DNA from: Micromonospora sp. WMMA1947
GTDB taxonomy: Bacteria; Actinomycetota; Actinomycetes; Mycobacteriales; Micromonosporaceae
Direction of reading: 5' to 3'
Length of the DNA stretch: 64,000 nucleotides
Assembly: GCF_027497355.1 (NCBI RefSeq)
Contig: NZ_CP114909.1
Location: forward strand, 3,100,001-3,164,000
Positions 41,570-49,388 of the stretch are shown here, piece after piece (position 1 is the stretch's first letter; each line of letters starts with the position of its first letter). The translations under genes and the position numbers were made by a program. The notes under the pieces were generated by a model. It did no database searches and was not told the origin of the DNA. It worked only from the letters and a program-made list of their open reading frames with translations.

Positions 41570-44500
41570 ATGGACCGGCGTCCGGCGATCAAACCGGGAC
41601 CCGACCTCCGGCAGGCTGACACCGGCCGGGACGACGACAGCTTCGATTCGGCGACCGACGGGGACGGTTTCAGCCGTCTCGACACAGGAGTGACCGGGAT
41701 GACCGGTTCCAGCATCGACACCCTCTACGACCTGGGCCTGCCTGCGCAGGCACTGGCCGACGAGTCGGAGGACGCCGAGCTGGACGAGCCCGTTCCCAAC
41801 GCGGAGCGGCTGGTCGCCCAGGCGGTCGCACTCGCCGGCGACGACCACGACGCGGCCACGCTGGTGGACCGCTTCTGGCGGTTCGCGCCGGACGAGGAGC
41901 TGATCGGCTTCACCGCCGAGGAGATGCTGGAGGCGGCCCGGGCCCACCGGGACCTGGCCCAGCAGCGGGTGCCGGGCGAGCTGAAGCTCCGCATCCACGA
42001 GCCGGACGCCGAACAGCACCACACGGTCGTCGAGATCGTCACCGACGACATGCCGTTCCTCGTCGACTCGGTGACCGCCCTGCTGAACTCCCGCCACCTC
42101 GACGTGCACCTGCTGGTGCACCCGCTGGTCGTGGTGCGGCGCGAGCCGCTCGGCCGGCTCACCGAGGTCTCCGCCGACGTGGAACCGGACGACGCCATCG
42201 CCGGTGACCTGGTCGAGAGCTGGATGCGGATCGAGATCGACCCGGTCCGTGACCCGGCCGAGCGGGAGGCGCTGCGCCGCGAGTTGCAGCGGGTGCTCAC
42301 CGACGTGCGCGAGGCGGTCGAGGACTGGCCGAAGATGCGGCAGCGGGCCCTCGCGCTCGCCGACGAACTGGCCGCCGCCCGGACGTCGGACAATCGCCCG
42401 CCGGTGCCGGAGAAGGACATCACCGACTCGGTGGAGCTGCTGCGCTGGCTGGCGCACGACCACTTCACGTTCCTCGGCTACCGCGAGTACCGCCTGGTGC
42501 ACACCGACGGGGCGCGCGGCGGGCAGGCCCTGGAGGCGGTGCTCGGCACCGGGCTGGGCATCCTGCGCTCCGACTCGCCGGAGGCCCGGTCGCTGAACTC
42601 GATGACGCCCGAGGCGCACGAGAAGGTGTTGGAGAAGCGCCTGCTCATCATCACCAAGGCCAACTCGCGGGCCACCGTGCACCGCTCGGCGTACCTCGAC
42701 TACATCGGCTTCAAGATCTTCAACGAGGCCGGCGAGGTGGTCGGGGAACGGCGCTTCCTCGGCCTGTTCTCCACCGCGGCGTACCGGACCAGCGTGCAGG
42801 AGCTGCCGGTGGTCCGGCGCAAGGTCGCCGAGGTGCTGGACCGCTCGGGCCTGAGCCTGCGCAGCCACTCCGGCAAGGACCTGTTGCAGATCCTGGAGAC
42901 CTACCCGCGCGACGAGCTGTTCCAGATCAAGACCGACGACCTCTACCACGCGGTGATCGGCGTGCTGCGGATGGCGGGCCGCCGGCAGCTGCGGGTGTTC
43001 CTGCGCCGCGACGCGTACGGGCGGTTCATCTCCTGCCTGATCTACCTGCCGCGGGACCGGTTCACCACGCAGAACCGGCTCCGCATGCAGGACATCCTGC
43101 TGCGCGAGCTGAACGGCGTCGGCGTCGACTACACCACCCGGGTGACCGAGTCGATGCTCGCGCGGGTGCACTTCATCGTGCGTACCGACCCGAACAACCC
43201 GCCCGGTGACATCGACGCCGACCTGCTCGCCGAGGAGCTGGCCGACGCGACCCGGCTCTGGGACGACGACTACCGGCTGGTGCTGGAGCGCAAGCTCGGC
43301 GACGAGCAGGCCAAGCACCTGTTCGCCAGGTACGCCGACGCCTTCCCGGAGGGCTACAAGGACGGGCACACGCCGTACGAGGCGATGAAGGATCTGGCGA
43401 AGCTGGAGCTGCTGGAGGAGCCCGGCCAGCTGGAGATGCACCTGTTCCGCAAGCAGGCGCCGCCGCGTCCGTACGCCGGGCGCGCTGCCGACGCCGACGA
43501 GGCGATGGACGTGCGGTTCAAGGTCTACCGGTACGGCGAGCCGATGATGCTCTCCGCCGTGCTGCCGGTGCTGCACTCGCTCGGCGTGAAGGTGGTCGAC
43601 GAGCACCCGTACGAGGTGGAGCGCGTCGACGGCCGGATCTGGCTCTACGACTTCGGTCTGGAGCTGCCCGAGCGGCACCAGGACCTGGCCGAGGTACGTC
43701 CGCACGTGGAGAACGCCTTCGCCGCCGCCTGGCGGGGCGAGGCCGAGGTGGACGGCTTCAACGAGCTGGTGCTGCGCGCCGGGCTCACCTGGCGGCAGGT
43801 CGTCGTGCTGCGCGCGTACGCGAAGTACCTGCGGCAGGCCGGCACCGTGTTCTCCCAGGAGTACATGGAGCAGACGTTCATCGCGTACCCGCAGATCGCC
43901 GAACTGCTGGTGAAGCTGTTCGAGACCCGGTTCGCCCCGGGCGCGACCACGCTCGACGAGCGCCGGCAGCGCAGCGGTGAGCTGGTCGACGCGATCGGCG
44001 AGGCGCTGGACGAGGTGGCCAGCCTCGACCAGGACCGCATCCTGCGGGCCTACCTGACGCTGATCCAGGCCACGCTGCGCACCAGCTTCTACCAGAAGCC
44101 GGTGGGCGGGCGACCCAAGGCGTACGTGGCGTTCAAGCTGGACCCGCAGGCCATCCCGGACCTGCCGGCGCCGCGACCCAAGTTCGAGATCTTCGTCTAC
44201 TCGCCCCGGTTCGAGGGCGTGCACCTGCGCTACGGGCCGGTGGCCCGCGGCGGCCTGCGCTGGTCCGACCGGCGCGAGGACTTCCGGACCGAGGTGCTCG
44301 GCCTGGTCAAGGCGCAGATGGTGAAGAACGCGGTGATCGTGCCGGTCGGCGCCAAGGGCGGCTTCGTGCTCAAGCAGAAGCCGGGCGACCGGGACGAGGC
44401 GGTGATCTGCTACAAGGAGTTCATCTCCGCCCTGCTGGACGTCACCGACAACATCGTCAGCGGCGAGATCGTGCCGCCCGACGACGTGGTCCGGCACGAC

Positions 44501-46633
44501 GGCGACGACCCGTACATGGTGGTGGCCGCCGACAAGGGCACGGCGACGTTCTCCGACATCGCCAACGAGATCTCCGAGGCGCACAGCTTCTGGCTCGGCG
44601 ACGCGTTCGCCTCCGGCGGCTCGGCGGGCTACGACCACAAGAAGATGGGCATCACCGCCCGGGGCGCCTGGGAGTCGGTCAAGCGGCACTTCCGGGAGCT
44701 GGGCCACGACACCCAGACGCAGGACTTCACGGTGGTCGGCGTCGGCGACATGTCCGGCGACGTGTTCGGCAACGGGATGCTGCTGTCGAAGCACATCCGG
44801 CTGGTGGCCGCGTTCGACCACAGGCACATCTTCCTGGACCCGGACCCGGACTCGGCCCGGTCCTGGGAGGAACGCAAGCGGCTGTTCGACATGCCGCGCT
44901 CGTCGTGGGAGGACTACGACCGCGAGCTGATCTCCGCCGGCGGCGGCGTCTATTCGCGTACGGCGAAGTCGGTGCCGATCTCGCCGCAGGTCCGCGCGGT
45001 GCTCGGCCTCGACGACGACGTCACCCAGATCAGCCCGCAGGAGCTGATGAAGGCGATCCTCACCGCGCCGGTCGACCTGTTCTGGAACGGCGGCATCGGC
45101 ACCTACGTCAAGGCGTCCAGCCAGACCAGCGCCGAGGTGGGGGACAAGTCCAACGACGCCATCCGGGTGGACGGCAAGAGCCTGCGCTGCCGGGTGGTCG
45201 GCGAGGGCGGCAACCTGGGCTTCACCCAGCAGGGCCGGATCGAGTACGCCTCGACCGGCGGCCGCATCTACACCGACTTCATCGACAACGCGGCCGGTGT
45301 GGACTGCTCCGACCACGAGGTCAACATCAAGATCCTGCTCAACACGGCGGTGGCCGACGGCGAGCTGGACCGGCCGGAGCGCGACGAGCTGCTGGCCCAG
45401 ATGACCGACGAGGTCGCCGAGCTGGTGCTGCGGGACAACTACGACCAGGCGCGGGCACTGAACAACGCCCAGGCCCAGGCCGCCTCGCTGCTCCCGGTGC
45501 ACCGGCGGATGATCAACGAGCTGGAGCGGTCCGGCGCGCTGAACCGGTCGCTGGAGGCGTTGCCGTCGGACGAGGAACTGGCGGTCCGCACCGAGAGCGG
45601 CCTGACCGCGCCGGAGTTCGCGGTGCTGCTCGCGTACGTCAAGATCGTGTTGGAGCGCGAGATCGTCGGCGAGGGCCTGGCGGACGAGGAGTGGACGACC
45701 GAGGTTCTGGTCAACTACTTCCCGACCCCGCTGCGGAAGCGCTTCGCCGACCGGATGGGCCGGCACCGCCTGCGCCGGGACATCGTCACCACGGTCCTGG
45801 TCAACGAGGCGATCAACCGGGGCGGCATCTCGTTCGTCTTCCGGGTGGTCGAGGAGACGGCCGCGTCCGCGGCGGACGTGCTCCGCGCGTACGTGGTGGT
45901 CCGCGAGGTGTTCGGCCTGCGCGACCTCTGGGACGCGGTCGAGGCGCTGGACAACAAGGTCTCGCCCGAGTTGCAGACGGCCGTCTACCTGGACACCCGG
46001 CGGCTCCTCGACCGCGCGGTGCGCTGGCTGGTCACCAACCGGCGCTCGCCGATCGACGTGCCGGCGGAGATCGCCCGGCTGCGTGACGGTGTGGCCCGGC
46101 TCCTGCCGGACCTGGAGCACCGGTTCTGGGGCACCGAGCGGGAGGCCATCGCGGCGCACATCGAGTCGCTGGTCGGCCGCGGGCTGCCGCGTGACCTGGC
46201 CGAGCAGGCGACCCGCCTGATGTACAGCTTCGGCCTGCTGGACATCGTCGAGACGGCGCAGGGCACCGGGCGGGACGTGAGCGAGGTGGCCTCGGTCTAC
46301 TTCGTGCTCTCCGACCGGTTCCGGGTGGACGCGCTGCTGTCGAAGATCTCCCTGCTGCCCCGCGAGGACAGGTGGCAGACCCTGGCCCGGATGGCGCTGC
46401 GCTACGACCTGTACGCCGCGCTGGCCGCGCTCACCGCGGAGGTGCTCGGGTCGACGCCGGAGGACGTACCGCCGGTCGAGCGGGTGCAGGCGTGGGAGCA
46501 GGCGAACGCCACCTCGATCCACCGGGCGCACCGGGCGATGGGGGAGTTCGACGAGTCCCGCGCCGACCTGTCCGCGCTGTCGGTGCTGCTGCGCCAGATC
46601 CGTACCCTGGTCCGGACGTCGGCGGCGGCCTGA
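41570..46633 (+). CDS. Large NAD-specific glutamate dehydrogenase (GDH-180 class)
   Basis: 1,687 residues, the size of the L_180 class first described in Streptomyces and Pseudomonas. It deaminates glutamate to 2-oxoglutarate with NAD. The N-terminal third carries ACT-like regulatory domains (VEIVTDDMPFLVDSVTALLN), the catalytic core lies at about 880-1280 (YGPVARGGLRWSDRREDFRTEV, PVGAKGGFVLK, VVAADKGTATFSDIAN, DMSGDVFGNGML, VVGEGGNLGFTQQGR). The ATG at 41570 with GAGGGGAG upstream is preferred to a GTG three codons earlier. The enzyme is typically regulated by phosphorylation-state proteins and amino acids, but nothing in the flanks shows this. Very high codon bias leaves the antisense strand open for most of its length. 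Confidence 0.95.
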   Translation: MDRRPAIKPGPDLRQADTGRDDDSFDSATDGDGFSRLDTGVTGMTGSSIDTLYDLGLPAQALADESEDAELDEPVPNAERLVAQAVALAGDDHDAATLVDRFWRFAPDEELIGFTAEEMLEAARAHRDLAQQRVPGELKLRIHEPDAEQHHTVVEIVTDDMPFLVDSVTALLNSRHLDVHLLVHPLVVVRREPLGRLTEVSADVEPDDAIAGDLVESWMRIEIDPVRDPAEREALRRELQRVLTDVREAVEDWPKMRQRALALADELAAARTSDNRPPVPEKDITDSVELLRWLAHDHFTFLGYREYRLVHTDGARGGQALEAVLGTGLGILRSDSPEARSLNSMTPEAHEKVLEKRLLIITKANSRATVHRSAYLDYIGFKIFNEAGEVVGERRFLGLFSTAAYRTSVQELPVVRRKVAEVLDRSGLSLRSHSGKDLLQILETYPRDELFQIKTDDLYHAVIGVLRMAGRRQLRVFLRRDAYGRFISCLIYLPRDRFTTQNRLRMQDILLRELNGVGVDYTTRVTESMLARVHFIVRTDPNNPPGDIDADLLAEELADATRLWDDDYRLVLERKLGDEQAKHLFARYADAFPEGYKDGHTPYEAMKDLAKLELLEEPGQLEMHLFRKQAPPRPYAGRAADADEAMDVRFKVYRYGEPMMLSAVLPVLHSLGVKVVDEHPYEVERVDGRIWLYDFGLELPERHQDLAEVRPHVENAFAAAWRGEAEVDGFNELVLRAGLTWRQVVVLRAYAKYLRQAGTVFSQEYMEQTFIAYPQIAELLVKLFETRFAPGATTLDERRQRSGELVDAIGEALDEVASLDQDRILRAYLTLIQATLRTSFYQKPVGGRPKAYVAFKLDPQAIPDLPAPRPKFEIFVYSPRFEGVHLRYGPVARGGLRWSDRREDFRTEVLGLVKAQMVKNAVIVPVGAKGGFVLKQKPGDRDEAVICYKEFISALLDVTDNIVSGEIVPPDDVVRHDGDDPYMVVAADKGTATFSDIANEISEAHSFWLGDAFASGGSAGYDHKKMGITARGAWESVKRHFRELGHDTQTQDFTVVGVGDMSGDVFGNGMLLSKHIRLVAAFDHRHIFLDPDPDSARSWEERKRLFDMPRSSWEDYDRELISAGGGVYSRTAKSVPISPQVRAVLGLDDDVTQISPQELMKAILTAPVDLFWNGGIGTYVKASSQTSAEVGDKSNDAIRVDGKSLRCRVVGEGGNLGFTQQGRIEYASTGGRIYTDFIDNAAGVDCSDHEVNIKILLNTAVADGELDRPERDELLAQMTDEVAELVLRDNYDQARALNNAQAQAASLLPVHRRMINELERSGALNRSLEALPSDEELAVRTESGLTAPEFAVLLAYVKIVLEREIVGEGLADEEWTTEVLVNYFPTPLRKRFADRMGRHRLRRDIVTTVLVNEAINRGGISFVFRVVEETAASAADVLRAYVVVREVFGLRDLWDAVEALDNKVSPELQTAVYLDTRRLLDRAVRWLVTNRRSPIDVPAEIARLRDGVARLLPDLEHRFWGTEREAIAAHIESLVGRGLPRDLAEQATRLMYSFGLLDIVETAQGTGRDVSEVASVYFVLSDRFRVDALLSKISLLPREDRWQTLARMALRYDLYAALAALTAEVLGSTPEDVPPVERVQAWEQANATSIHRAHRAMGEFDESRADLSALSVLLRQIRTLVRTSAAA

Positions 46634-46650
46634 CGCCGCACGCACGAGTG

Positions 46651-46680
46651 GCCCGGCGGTCGGTTCCCCGACCACCGGGC
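46651..46680. terminator. Hairpin between gdh and sortase genes
   Basis: GCCCGGCGGTCGG (46651-46663) pairs with CCGACCACCGGGC (46668-46680) with one mismatch, between two convergent genes. Confidence 0.6.
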
Positions 46681-46697
46681 CACCGCCGTTCCCGGCC

Positions 46698-47543
46698 TCA
46701 GCCGGTCATCTCGGCGTAGACGACGATGTTGTTCAGGTAGCTGCCGGCCGTCTTGTCGAACACCCCGCCGCAGGTCACCACGCGTAGGGCGGGCGTGGCC
46801 GACGGCCCGTAGACCTGCGCGGCGGGAAAGGCGGTCTTCGGGTACGACCCCACCTCCCGCACCGCGAACGTGGCGGGCCTGCCGTCCTGCCGGGCGACCA
46901 CGATCGTGTCGCCGGGCACCAGCGCGCCGAGGTTGAAGAACACCGCCGGGCCGAGCTGGGCGGAGTCGACGTGACCCACGATCACCGCGTTGCCGGCCTC
47001 GCCCGGGCTGGCGCCGGGGGAGTACCAGCCGGCCTTCATGGCCTGGTCCAGCGGGGGCACCTGGACCGTGCCGTCCGGATTCGTGCCGAGCGACATGATC
47101 GGGGCCTGCACCCCGATGCGGGGGATCGAGATGGTGACCGGCGCGGACCGGGGCAGCGGGGCCGCTCCGGTGGCACCCGTCGCGGCCGGGGCGCCCGGGG
47201 TGGCGGGCCCGGCCGGCACGCCCGGCGTCGCCTGGCCGGTGGCGCCCGCAGTCGGTTGCCCGTCGCCGCCGGGTACGGGCTGGGCGGAGGCGTCCGGTGT
47301 CACCCGCCCTCCGGCGTCCGGGTCGGTGTAGACGGTGCCCGGATCGATCTGTGGCTCCGTGGTGACCGGGCCCGCCTGCGAGATCGGCTGCGGCGGGGCG
47401 GGTGGCGGTACGGTGCGGACCGACGCGCCGACCAGCCCGGCCCCGGCCATGGCGAGCAGGACGACGACGGCCGTGCCGACGGCACGCCACGGACTTCCGT
47501 GACGGCCGCCGGCCCGGGTCGTCGTCCGGTCAGACCAGGCCAC
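46698..47543 (-). CDS. Sortase (class E/F-like transpeptidase)
   Basis: 281 residues. An N-terminal membrane helix (AVGTAVVVLLAMAGAGLVGA, about 21-40) is followed by a long Pro/Gly/Ala/Thr-rich stalk and a sortase beta-barrel: SIPRIGVQAPIM, VIVGHVDS (His191) and RVVTCGG (Cys258). It should anchor proteins to the cell wall. No arginine is found after the cysteine, where the third catalytic residue usually lies; the nearest is Arg254, four residues before it. The GTG start at 47543 overlaps the 3' end of the surface-protein gene (stop 47530) by 14 bases, so the two are translationally coupled. The neighbouring protein is its probable substrate. Confidence 0.88.
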   Translation of the reverse strand: MAWSDRTTTRAGGRHGSPWRAVGTAVVVLLAMAGAGLVGASVRTVPPPAPPQPISQAGPVTTEPQIDPGTVYTDPDAGGRVTPDASAQPVPGGDGQPTAGATGQATPGVPAGPATPGAPAATGATGAAPLPRSAPVTISIPRIGVQAPIMSLGTNPDGTVQVPPLDQAMKAGWYSPGASPGEAGNAVIVGHVDSAQLGPAVFFNLGALVPGDTIVVARQDGRPATFAVREVGSYPKTAFPAAQVYGPSATPALRVVTCGGVFDKTAGSYLNNIVVYAEMTG

Positions 47544-48747
47544 CGGCCCGCCGCCGGCGCAGCAGCACCAGGCCGCCCAGCGCCGCGGCACCGATCATGC
47601 CGGCGCCACCGGTGGCGAGGTTGCGGTCCACGCCGGTGGTCGTCATGCCGCCGTCGCCACCGTCGACCCCGCCGCGCGGCAGGACGACCAGCTCGCCCTC
47701 ACCGCAGGAGCCCCGCAGCTCGTAGCGGCCCGGCCGGGCGTCGTGCGAGACGGTGGCCTCGCCGTAGTAGACGAAGTCCTTCCCGTGCTCCCAGCCGTCC
47801 TTGTCGTAGTCGCGCTCGGCGTCCTTGCCGTAGTCGCCCTTCTCGTCCTGCCAGGCGCCTCCGCTCGCCTGCCAGTCGTCCTTGCCGCCCTGCCACGAGC
47901 CGTGCTCGTCCTTGCCGTAGTCGCGCTCGGCGTCCTTGCCGTACTCGCCCTTGGCGTCCTTGCCGTGCTCGTCCTTGCCGTGCCGCTCCTTGCCGTCGGG
48001 GCCGTGCGCGTCCTTGGTCCAGTCGGGCTCGCCCCGCTTCTCCTTCTCCCAGCCCGGCTCGGCGTCCTGGCCGTACTCGTCGTGCCCCTGCCAGTCCCCG
48101 GGCTCGACGGCCGCGCCGGCACCCGCACCGCCCGGCTGCGGCTGTCCTTCCGGCTGGCCGCCCGGCTGGGGCTGGTTCGCCGGAGGCTGCGGCATCCCGT
48201 CGCCGCCCGGACCGTTCCCGCCCGGACCGTTCCCGCCCGGACCGTTGCCGCCCGGACCGTTGCCGCCGGGGCCCTTGTCGTCCCAGCCCGGCTCGCCGCG
48301 GCCGTCCGGACCCTTGCCGTGCTCGTCCTTGCCGTCCGGGCCCTTGCCGTGCTCGTCCTTGCCGTCCGGGCCCTTGCCGTGCTCGTCCTTGCCGTCCGGG
48401 CCCTTGCCGTGCTCGTCCTTGCCCTCCGGGCCCTTGTCGTCCCAGCCCCAGTCCTTGTCACCGCCCCAGTCGCCGCCGCGGTCGGTCCGGTCGCCGTGCT
48501 CGCCGTCCCGGGCCGGGTGCAGGTCGACCTTGCCGGTCACCTTCGACCAGACGGTGGCGTGCTTCTGCGGCTCGGAGCAGATCGCGAGCAGTTCGACGGT
48601 GTCCCCCGCCTTCACCACGTGCGGCTTGGCGATGACCTTGCTGTCGTCGTGCCCGCCCGCGTAGGCCATCCCCGGGGTGAACGCGAGAAGGCCCGCCCCG
48701 CCGAGAGCGGCGCCCGCGACCACCTTCCCGAGCATCTTCTTAGCCAT
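47530..48747 (-). CDS. Secreted, highly charged repeat protein with C-terminal membrane segment (probable sortase substrate)
   Basis: 405 residues. A signal peptide ends near GMAYA. A small folded domain with a Cys (VVKAGDTVELLAICSEPQ) is followed by four perfect 10-residue repeats of KDEHGKGPDG type, Gly/Asn/Pro repeats (GNGPG), a long Asp/Glu/Lys/Gly-rich region, and a second small domain (VSHDARPGRYELRGSCGEGELVV). The C-terminus has PRGGVDGGDGG, then NLATGG, a hydrophobic helix (MIGAAALGGLVLL) and RRRR. No LPxTG is present. The layout of signal, spacer, short Gly-rich motif, helix and basic tail is that of a wall- or membrane-anchored protein, and the next gene is a sortase. ATG 48747 has GGAGAC upstream; ATG 48762 is less likely. 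Function unknown, perhaps hydrated surface coat or adhesion. Confidence 0.8.
   Translation of the reverse strand: MAKKMLGKVVAGAALGGAGLLAFTPGMAYAGGHDDSKVIAKPHVVKAGDTVELLAICSEPQKHATVWSKVTGKVDLHPARDGEHGDRTDRGGDWGGDKDWGWDDKGPEGKDEHGKGPDGKDEHGKGPDGKDEHGKGPDGKDEHGKGPDGRGEPGWDDKGPGGNGPGGNGPGGNGPGGNGPGGDGMPQPPANQPQPGGQPEGQPQPGGAGAGAAVEPGDWQGHDEYGQDAEPGWEKEKRGEPDWTKDAHGPDGKERHGKDEHGKDAKGEYGKDAERDYGKDEHGSWQGGKDDWQASGGAWQDEKGDYGKDAERDYDKDGWEHGKDFVYYGEATVSHDARPGRYELRGSCGEGELVVLPRGGVDGGDGGMTTTGVDRNLATGGAGMIGAAALGGLVLLRRRRAGGLV
48301..48420 (-). repeat. Four perfect 30-bp tandem repeats inside the surface-protein gene
   Basis: The 30-base unit beginning GCCGTCCGGGCCCTTGCCGT occurs four times head to tail with only one base change in the first copy, encoding the decapeptide KDEHGKGPDG. 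Partial copies flank it. Near-identity at DNA level points to recent expansion. Confidence 0.9.
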
Positions 48748-49388
48748 GACCAGCGTCTCCATCCCTGTTCGTCCTGAGCCCGACGTCAGTCGCGCTAAGG
48801 CCGACGTTAGACCTTTTCGCGAGTTATTCGGGGAAAGATTCGCTTTTAGGAGTTTGTCGAGATCAGGCGTGTCCGCGCTGTCCCAGACCCGCCGCGCCGA
48901 TCGGCCCCACTTCGGTCGCCGTCGTCGCCGCTTCGCCCGTCGTGCCCCGGCGTCGCGGAGGTGCGCGCCGTGGGTGGAACGTCACGGGTGTCATCGGGCC
49001 GTTCTGACACCCATGGCGTTCCATCGAGCCGGGCGGGTCGTAGCGGACGGGGTTGGTGGGACGGGCGGGGCGGGTGCGGGCCGGCGGTAGGGTGGGCGGC
49101 GAGCGCATCGAACCATTGCCATGGAAGCGCTCCCATGCAAGAATCGCTGCACGCGGTTCGGGGAGCCACACCGCGAGCTCAGACGTCGAGGGCAACCGGC
49201 ACCGCCGGACGACGTCCGGCTCCATCGGCCGGTCCTGCGGACCGGTCGGCACCACCACCCCCACAACGCCCGTCCGGGTCGGGCGTCCCCCGAAGAAACC
49301 CGTGGCGCGCACGGTCGTTTCCACGACCGCCGCCGCCATTTGCGCCGGGCCGTACGCGGATCCGGTCTCGCCCAAGGAGATCAGTGGC
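48748..49388. other. 641-base divergent intergenic region, surface protein / cellulase
   Basis: The half next to the surface-protein gene (about 48800-48865) is unusually AT-rich for this genome and probably holds that gene's promoter. The other half contains the cellulase promoter with its CebR-like box (49116-49144) and a leader of about 235-240 bases. Open frames in the leader run into the cellulase but lack protein character. No gene supported. Confidence 0.55.
49116..49144 (+). promoter_or_regulatory. Cellulase promoter with embedded CebR-like operator
   Basis: TTGCCA (-35, 49116-49121), a 17-base spacer and AAGAAT (-10, 49139-49144). The spacer contains TGGAAGCGCTCCCA (49122-49135), one base away from the CebR/CelR box TGGGAGCGCTCCCA. 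A repressor there would block RNA polymerase until cellobiose releases it. Confidence 0.8.

Noticed and set aside
41282..46675. An open frame of about 1,800 codons on the minus strand, antisense to glutamate dehydrogenase and continuous with the penicillin-binding protein frame
   Set aside because: It is the mirror of very GC-biased codon use in a long gene. Its translation is a low-complexity Arg/Gly/Val/His-rich sequence without domains, and the penicillin-binding protein has its own signal peptide and ribosome-binding site at 41281.
48301..48420. Regular 30-bp repeats, CRISPR-like at first sight
   Set aside because: There are no spacers, the copies are head to tail and in frame, and they encode a decapeptide.
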